Shown: piece after piece, positions 57,441-64,000 of the stretch
How the letters are laid out: each line of letters begins with the position of its first letter
How positions within the stretch are numbered: position 1 is the stretch's first letter
Assembly (NCBI GenBank): GCA_047967505.1
Contig: CM106538.1
Length of the DNA: 64,000 bases
Source of the DNA: Dipteris shenzhenensis
Taxonomy: Eukaryota; Polypodiophyta; Polypodiopsida; Gleicheniales
Reading direction: 5' to 3' (one strand)
Translations under genes and position numbers: made by a program
The notes under the pieces: model-generated
What the model was told of the DNA's origin: nothing
The model's input: the letters and a program-made list of their open reading frames with translations, nothing else
Database searches by the model: none

Positions 57441-59040
57441 GTGTGTCTACTTTACTATGTGTGTCTACTATCTTTCACTTGCATTGTTCATGTATTCTAC
57501 TTCCTTTGTAAGGTAGAAATGGTATGTGTCCTCCATATATCTTTTCATTGTTCATCTCACAAAAATTTCTTTTATAACTCAAAATTTTCATCTTTACGGC
57601 TTGAGCCTTGAATCCTCGTTCCCCACTTCCCACACCTCCTTTTTCCTCTATGTCATTGCACCATTATCAAAAATACCATTCCCTTCTCCATCTCCACCCT
57701 CATTGGTTGTTCAAAGCTGACAGGATGAAGGAGTAAGATTCATTGGTTTATATCAAAAGTTCTTTAAAGACAACCCACTCAATTAATCTTGTTGGTGTGG
57801 TGATTTCTACTTCATTGTTCAAGGTGGGGAATTGCAAAGACTTTCAAGTATAGCTCATTAAATATATGGTAAAATTGTTAGGTACCTGGGTGTACCCCTA
57901 GGCCTAGATTTGATTGTTCACCAGAGATTTTGCAGGTTTCAAGATAACCAAAAGTAAGTCAAAAGCCTAGCATGGGCTAAAAATTGAATGATTTCTATCA
58001 ATTGTTGTAGTACCAATACTTGAAATGGTTAGAATTTGATATCAATTAAGTTAAAGTGCACTAGATTTTCCATGTGTTGCATGCACTCAATCTTCCCATA
58101 GTGATATACTTATGTTCTTTTGGACATTGTAGAAAATTCTTCAAAATTATGGTTTTTTCTTCATCTGCACAATGGGAGTGATATTCCATCCTTGGAAGAT
58201 TGATTTGTTTTGCTGACTTCTCTAGCATGGTTGTTTGAGGCAATTTTTGGGAATTAACGGCGGACCATAATGGTCTTTGTCATGCTATAATGTTTAGCCA
58301 CCTTGTGCGTTCATGGATCCTCCCTCTCTGATGCATTATAACCATTAGTTCATGACTTTCAGTTTTCCTAGCCCCTCTATCTTTTGCAAATTCTGTATCG
58401 CCTTATCTTTAATCTTGTGGCACCTCTTTGTATGGCCATACTTTTAGCAACCAGCTGGTTGTGCCTCACTTGTGAGCCCATGCTTTCTTTGTTGCATACT
58501 ACTACGTCTCCAAGCTTATTCAAAAGTTGAAGCCTCTTCCCTTCTTTGACTTAGGATACTCGTCTTTCCACTATTCAACCCTTCACGTGCTCAGAGAATT
58601 AGTTGTTGATGTGCAGGTCCATCCTCACGTTTTTTGGCCGAGCTGCTTGCATTTACTTCGTGAAGATAATTTCGAGTTCCCTTTGACAGACGTGTTTTCT
58701 TCATGGCTCTTTTCTTGGCTTGTAGGTGAGCATTGTTAACTATGCATCTTGCATGCTACATACATTTGAAGCATCTAGGATAAAAGGTGCTAGTATGCCA
58801 AAATTCTACACAAACCTCCATTTGAGTTCAATCCTATGCTCAATTTATTGTGGCTAGTTTTCTCCTCGTTTTCTCAGCGAGTGGATGCATGAGCATGACG
58901 GCCTTCATTTTTGAGGTAGGAGAGACAAGCCCTTCATGGTGACCCTGGCCTTGATGAACATGTTGTCGTGCTCATCTGCAGGTGGTGCAGGCCCTCGGGC
59001 ATTCTGATGGGTTCTCTCCTTCTTGCTTTTGGCTTTCGTA
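57441..59040. other. Unresolved; possible minus-strand gag relic
   Basis: Around 58420-58480 the minus strand reads GC*KYGHTKRCHKIKDKAIQN, which recalls a retroviral-type CCHC zinc knuckle with changed residues. The flanking minus-strand frames (58100-59040) are Lys/Arg-rich but full of stops. No other feature found. Confidence 0.25.
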
Positions 59041-59059
59041 GCCAAAATATTCAGCATGC

Positions 59060-59381
59060 TATGAACCCAACTTTCCTTTTGTAGCCACTTATTCTCAACC
59101 TATATAGCATAGGCAGTAGCTTAGCGAGGCCATAGTCCGTAATTTTGGGACTACAGTTTTCATCCAGTAATACATTACTGGATTTCATATTGTAATGTAT
59201 CACTTGAGGATTGCAAGAATGGTGAAGATGGGCCAAACCACGAGCCTTCCCCAAAGCTATCTTGAATCTGTTGGCCCAAGTAAGAGAGGCATCTCTCTGG
59301 AACCCATGTACCCCCACTCTCGGCAGCCAAAGAGGCCCTAGATTGATGTCCTCCCAGAAGCCTCTTTTGAGGTTGACACAC
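59060..59381 (-). pseudogene. LRR receptor-like kinase fragment (kinase core)
   Basis: On the minus strand LTWANRFKIALGKARGLAHL, then HHSCNPQVIHYNMKSSNVLL, then DENCSPKITDYGLAKLLPML match a continuous piece of plant LRR receptor kinases: the helix before the catalytic loop, the loop itself and the metal-binding segment. The loop reads HYNMKSSN where active kinases have H-R-D-x-K-x-x-N, and DFG is DYG; plant LRR kinases with HYNLKSSN loops and changed DFG exist, so these may be inherited. Upstream residues (59320-59381) run in another frame. ATP-binding lobe, membrane segment and LRRs are absent. It is a truncated relic, perhaps captured by an element. Confidence 0.75.
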
Positions 59382-60265
59382 TACTCATACATTTTGTATC
59401 CTTGGGCTTTTAGTTTATCGGTATTTCACTTGTGGATTTATGGCATGCAAAGCAATGAGACTCGTTGTATTTTTGTTGTAGGCTTCCACATTTGCATCTG
59501 CTCAACGTTTAGTATAGTTTGATGCCTGCAACTACTCTGCTTAGGACATTGTTAGCTATCAACTGACTGGGCCTTTAAATACTATCTTATAAACTACCAC
59601 TCCCCTAGTCGAACGGGTGCAATGATACTGTATGATCTAATTTGTCTACCTCCGAGAAGAATACTTTCTGTCATTGATTTGTCATGCTGCTACTGCTAAC
59701 TTCTTAGCAAGCTTTGGAAACACTTGCAAGGTCCTAGCATGTGCCACTCGGATGACGTTAAGCCCATCCCTTCAGTCTGGACTCTTCTAGCTCACGATGC
59801 AATATAGGGACTCTATGTACCATCACATGGCACTTGCTTTTGCTCAAGAGTTAGCTCAGTTTATCCATCATGTATCATGGCATAGGCCAGCCCACCACCA
59901 TCTCTAGTTGGGTTTCTCACGTTTTGAACCACTCTAGCATATTGCATTGCTCACTGGCCCATGCCCTTTTGTTGGGGAGGGGTGCTCTAGAGATACAAAA
60001 GAGCTATGCCTTCTAAGCAATCAAATGCATTTCTCAAATAGTTCCTCTACTTGCAAATAAACTCCATTCACTGTAGTGTGCTTGTGCACTCGTTGTAGAG
60101 ACCTTCTATGACTTCTTGCTTGGCATTGAGAAGATCGGTCTCATGAAATAGTTGCTCTCGCTTGTTGCATGTGGGATGTTATGTTAGCTATATGAGCTCG
60201 TTGGAGATGTTGGAGCAGCCTCCTACTTGTTGCAAGTTGTTGGTGTTTTTGCCCTTCATTTGATT

Positions 60266-60309
<44 letters not shown>

Positions 60310-60686
60310 CTCTCAAAACTTGGTACTGACGATAGAAGTGATCGAATAAACGGATACCTTAGAGGAGAAATAGACCCTAAGTAGGGGAGACCCTGTTCTT
60401 TAAGGACCTACGAAATTATACACAGGGCAAGGGATATACCCCAGCATACCCACAAATATACATGAAACCTCTAGCTATTGGAGAGGTGAAAGGGGATTTT
60501 TGAAAAAAATATTATAGTATTTGAGAAACACCAGATAAGGACAAAGGTCCTTGACCTCGAGCCCTCCACCACCAAAAGGCAATTATGTGGTGGCATGCCA
60601 TGGAGCCCCATAGCAAGTAATGGGGAGGGGTACGCTTTTAATGCATACCCTCTTGCCCTTTGTCTCCCACTGGAAACTGAGGGTAT
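59382..60686. other. No gene seen
   Basis: Short unrecognised frames only. If the primer-site candidate at 60758 is real, part of this stretch (after the CT tract) is the LTR. Confidence 0.35.
60272..60314. repeat. (CT)n microsatellite
   Basis: About 43 bases of CT with one CC interruption near its end. Confidence 0.95.
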
Positions 60687-60744
60687 CCAAGTCTGAGGGG
60701 TCCACAAATGAGGTGAGCCAAATCTGCGGACCCCTCAGACTTGG
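60687..60744. repeat. Perfect 17-bp inverted repeat (hairpin)
   Basis: CCAAGTCTGAGGGGTCC at 60687-60703 is the exact reverse complement of GGACCCCTCAGACTTGG at 60728-60744, with a 24-base loop. A rho-independent terminator is not expected in a plant nucleus. The position, 13 bases before a possible LTR/primer-site junction, suggests an RNA structure in the U5 or leader of an LTR element. Confidence 0.9.
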
Positions 60745-60757
60745 CCCAAAGCTCTAA

Positions 60758-60780
60758 CAATTGGAGGCGCCGAACTGCAC
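60758..60780 (+). promoter_or_regulatory. Possible LTR end and primer binding site
   Basis: CTCTAACA is followed by ATTGGAGGCGCCGAACTGCA. TGG plus GGCGCC is typical of primer sites that pair with a tRNA 3' end (here one ending GGCGCCTCCA), but I cannot name the tRNA. Confidence 0.3.
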
Positions 60781-61207
60781 ACAAGGGAGGAAGGCACTTG
60801 ACATGCATTTAGAGCCTTGGGAGAAGCACCCCGACGTGCCAATGGAACCTCAGTAGACTAAAGCGGATGATGAGCATTCATGTCATCATTTCTCCCCCCA
60901 CTGTTATTCAATCACTGCCATGCATGGTAGCAGATGGAAGTCTACTCATTCCTAAGCGCTACCAACAGGAGCATCCTCCTGGGACTTCTTATGAAGCTTG
61001 CTAGGGGGACAAGGAGCTGCACAATAGAGCCAATGCCTCTATGCATCCTCTGCTCACGGTAGACCAGTATCACGCATTAAGACAAGGAGGCATCTCGCAG
61101 CGAGACAGACATCTCCTTAGAACAATGTGCCCTTCTTGAGCTGCCCTAGGCTACGATAGTATCATGCTAATGGAGTCCGAGAACTCCATGAAAACATGGG
61201 GGAGTGC
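60781..61207. other. No gene seen
   Basis: Would be the leader of the LTR element just described, or 3' DNA of the DUF7869-like relic on the minus strand. Neither can be confirmed. Confidence 0.3.
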
Positions 61208-62690
61208 TCAATGACACAGCACAAGGAAGCCCATGAAAGATAACTCACCAGAGATAACACTGAAGATTTGATCTATGTCTTCATGTGTATGGCCGACAAG
61301 AAGAAAGCCAACTTCCACTTCTTCAAATATTTTCAAACCAACCAACATAGAGCATAAAGCAAATATATATTTATTCTTGTTCTCTCTCCAATAATTATCA
61401 GCTTGTATTTGCAAATGTGTTAGGTAAACATCCGTGAGCATCTCTAACCTTTCTTATTACTTTCATGATTGATGTAACAACTTGGTTACTTTCATGGTCA
61501 TGCAAACTATCAATCCATACATCATAAAAGATTCGGTATCCATGTACTAAAACTCCACACAAGTGTGTTTTTAGTCCATGTTTGCCCTCCAATGCCGGTG
61601 GGATACGTCTATATCGTGGCAAAGTTGTTGTATTCTAGTCCATGCCATCAATGGTGATGCACATGGACTTATCGACATGTGAAATAGCTTCCTCTCTCCA
61701 AGAAGCATACAACTTTCGAGCATCCTGCACATGATGTAAATGGATTGCCATGCCATTTAATATATCTTCCTCGCTGCTGCTCACATTTACTATGTTCAAT
61801 GGCATCTTTTAATTCATCACATGTCTTACATTTTGACATCCTTTGCTTTGATGGTGTCTTGACATGGCAAAAATCTCTACGCCAAATTTTGTACAAGGTT
61901 GACCGTGAAATCATGCTCTCGTCTTTGTCTTGTAAAGTTTTATTGACAGTTTCTAGGACGACCTTCTTTGTCATTCCCAAAGGAAGATGTTGTTGACATT
62001 CGACACATCGATCTAGCATTGTTTTTGAAGATGAGGCTGTGGTAATGCATGGTCTTCGAGAACTTTCTTTAATGTTGCGGCTATATTTATAGTGCTTCCA
62101 TGGCATTTAAGCTTGTAGGTATTTCCATGAATTGTATGAACCACTTTTTCTTTCACCTCTACCCAGATGGTCCAGTATGTGCCATGTGATAGTCTAGTTA
62201 ACCATTGATATCCTCGATTGCAAATGGGTCTCCCATTAACCATGGGTTTCAATCTAGGTTTACAGTGTCCTGTGCTCAAATCTTGATTAGCACCTTGATG
62301 AAGAAAGCATGAAAACTCTTGAAGAAGATAGTTATGTCTATTAGGCACTGTCTTACTCCAAATACCAAGGTGTATGGCTGCACAATCATCTTTCCCAACT
62401 TTTCTAATGCAAAGTCTCTTGCAACAAACTTGCATAAGCATCCTTTCCATATTCTCCTCGGATAACATCACATGTCTCTTTAAATCTGGAATTGATACCA
62501 TGATTCTTCGCCTCTTCACACTCACATACTTTCTTTTTGTAAATAGTGTCTTGCGTTTTCTAGTTGTAAGCCCATCAGACCTCGAATCCATTTCCCTTGA
62601 ATCTTCATCTCTATAATCAAATGCTGTGTGGGCTTGAGAATTATTTGATACCTTATAATATCTTGGAAATGGCAATCTGGTAGTCATCAA
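61208..62690 (-). pseudogene. DUF7869-like mobile-element protein, multiple breaks
   Basis: Minus-strand order, high to low coordinates: a Met at 62690, basic start (TTRKRKTLFTKRKYVSVKRR), CCKRLCIRKVG, NGRPICNRGYQWLTRLSHGT; then CVECQQHLPLGM and STLYKIWRRDFCHVKTPSKQ with CKTCDELKD in a second frame; then SMCITIDGMD, a TAG stop, and TTLPRYRRIPPALEGKHGLK in a third; then QADNYWRENKNKYIFALCSM and FLLVGHTHEDIDQIFSVIS in a fourth. This set (SR-x-LY..W, GMDQ, DN..RENKN, GHTHEDIDQ) is the hallmark of DUF7869 proteins, common in element-like genes of plants, algae and animals; their biochemistry is unknown to me. GTGAGT directly after FSVIS(G) at 61248 looks like a genuine donor. At least three frameshifts and the TAG in GMDQ make it a pseudogene. 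Confidence 0.75.
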
Positions 62691-63590
62691 TTCCTGTTAT
62701 TGCATCACTTATCCCATCGATATTTGCGTGTATTTTTCTTTGTGGTCCCATCTTATTATTCTCAACACAAGACAAGTCTTCTATATCAGTAAGCATGTTT
62801 GAGTCACTTGCAACAAACACTTATTTCATTAATTTTGGACTCATATGTCTACTTTTGGACTATTCCTTAAAATCCTTCCCAACTGAAAAGTTTACTTTAT
62901 GAAACTGTCATTCGAGAATCAAAAGTTTACTTTCTGGCACTATCATTTTCACATAAGACATTTCAAAATATCTCTCTACAATGTTGTACAAATAATGCAA
63001 AAACTACTATTAAATCCTAAATTTGTATTTCTTGTTTATAAGAATCATATTCTTAAAATAAAAAATCCGAGTTATTAGTTTAAATCCATGAAAAACCATG
63101 CTATTGAGGATTCGCAACATTTTAAAAATGTATACATAAGAGACCTGTAAGACTCTTTTTACTTTCAATGCAGAAAACTATAACACTCTTGAATATTCAA
63201 GAAATTAAAAGGTTTATATACACATGAGACATGATGGAAGCCTCTTTTGTACTCCAAAAAATAGCAATAGCTATGCTTGCAATTTTACATTATCATGTCA
63301 TAAGTTTTACAACAAATATTTCTCTGGATGAGTCTTTGTACAAAGGATCTCCTGTGGCCTTTTCAATAATTTAATTTTTCCTTTACAATGAGTTTAGTAC
63401 AAATGGGCGATCCAAACATTTGCTTGTTTGAATGTCCTTTTCTATCATGATCACAGAAATGAGCGATCCAAACATTTGCTTGTTCAGAATGTCCTTTCTG
63501 TCGTCACTTGTCACTTGGGTGCCATCTTCATTCACTCTCATCTGACAACCACCACCACCTTCACTCTTTCTCGATATTTGAATGGTGTTA
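62691..63590. other. AT-rich spacer between two DUF7869-like relics
   Basis: No coding frame. GCGATCCAAACATTTGCTTGTT occurs at about 63406 and again at about 63463, a 57-base-period tandem duplication with AATGTCCTTT following both. Confidence 0.55.
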
Positions 63591-63989
63591 TCATGGGCAT
63601 TCTTCATTTGCGCTATCTCCTTCTACTTCCTCCCGGGCGAGCATCTTTGTGAACTCTGTAATGTGCGTAATAATTGGTTGTGGTAATTTTATTTTGTCTT
63701 CTACATCATACCCCATGTGCTTCTTTGTTTTCTTTGACCTTGATTTCCAGGATACTATGACTGTCTCTGTGGAAAGTCTTGAAATTGCTTCATGGTTTGG
63801 GACCCATTCCTTTTTCAAACAACTACTATACAATGTACTGTTATCTTGGTTCTCCTTCCTGCCCCTTGGCTCATACCATACCGCTGTAAATGTTGTAGCT
63901 CTCCCCCGGTCATCCATGCTCACGTCAACTACTTTTGCAACCCAAAACTTCACGTTCTCATGTTCAATGGTCGAACTGCAACAAAACAA
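63591..63989 (-). pseudogene. C-terminal tail of a second DUF7869-like protein copy
   Basis: The minus-strand frame FWVAKVVDVSMDDRGRATTF, AVWYEPRGRK, SSCLKKEWVPNHEAISRLST, VIVSWKSRSKKTKKH resembles the WYEPRG-type tail (a small beta-rich, chromatin-reader-like part) that closes many DUF7869 proteins. It lies upstream, on the same strand, of a separate N-terminal start at 62690, so it belongs to a different copy that continues beyond the window. No stop interrupts its 132 residues. Confidence 0.55.
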
Positions 63990-64000
63990 TGGACATCTAT

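Noticed and set aside
60687-60744. Transcription terminator
   Set aside because: The hairpin has no T-run, and intrinsic terminators of this kind are bacterial; the surroundings are plant nuclear.

Overview
The window reads as a stretch of a large, repeat-rich plant nuclear genome. Genes are broken up by GT-AG introns. The recognisable host genes are a plant DNA polymerase eta, a plant 14-3-3 protein and a scrap of a plant LRR receptor kinase. Everything else is decayed LINEs, LTR elements, SINE-like units, other mobile-element genes, long GA/CT and CA/TG microsatellites and minisatellites. I cannot name the species. The retroelement load and the LINE type would fit a large-genome land plant, perhaps a spore-bearing one, but that is inference.

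Layout: 0.8-3.9 kb holds a minus-strand LINE relic (ORF1-like, endonuclease and reverse transcriptase parts). 5.36-7.26 kb holds the last three coding exons of DNA polymerase eta (plus strand, two PIP boxes). 7.4-13.5 kb holds a second LINE RT scrap, an LTR-like TATA region, a G-rich minisatellite and a minus-strand Ty3/gypsy pol relic. 13.5-19.6 kb is simple-sequence DNA, a SINE-like unit and tandem duplications. 19.83-21.70 kb is a complete six-exon 14-3-3 gene, the best intact gene here. 22-28.9 kb is mostly tandem-duplicated non-coding DNA.

28.9-38.3 kb is the most unusual part. Four intron-bearing, damaged, mostly unrecognised genes lie there, on both strands. One starts with an unmistakable histone H3 (tail, alpha-N, alpha-2 and alpha-3 segments) and runs on into a long extension of unknown function. 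Between them are microsatellite blocks and a LINE scrap.

38.3-48.5 kb contains LTR-element debris with a tRNA-Asp-type primer binding site, a 1.3-kb satellite built from near-palindromic words, a minus-strand mobile-element-like gene with a RING-like Cys/His cluster, and a plus-strand gag-like relic whose stop codons are almost all TAG. 48.5-52.4 kb is AT-rich with one SINE-like unit. At 52.55 kb a coiled-coil gene of unknown function starts behind a good TATA box. 53.9-55.3 kb is a degenerate array of a GGGACTTCAAATCCC-like word. 56.5-57.4 kb is an internally deleted LINE. 59.1-59.4 kb is the receptor-kinase scrap. 60.7 kb has a perfect 17-bp hairpin beside a possible LTR/primer-site junction. 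61.2-64.0 kb holds broken minus-strand copies of a DUF7869-like mobile-element protein.

Apart from polymerase eta, the 14-3-3 gene and possibly the 52.55-kb gene, I see no intact functional unit and no operon-like relation between genes.
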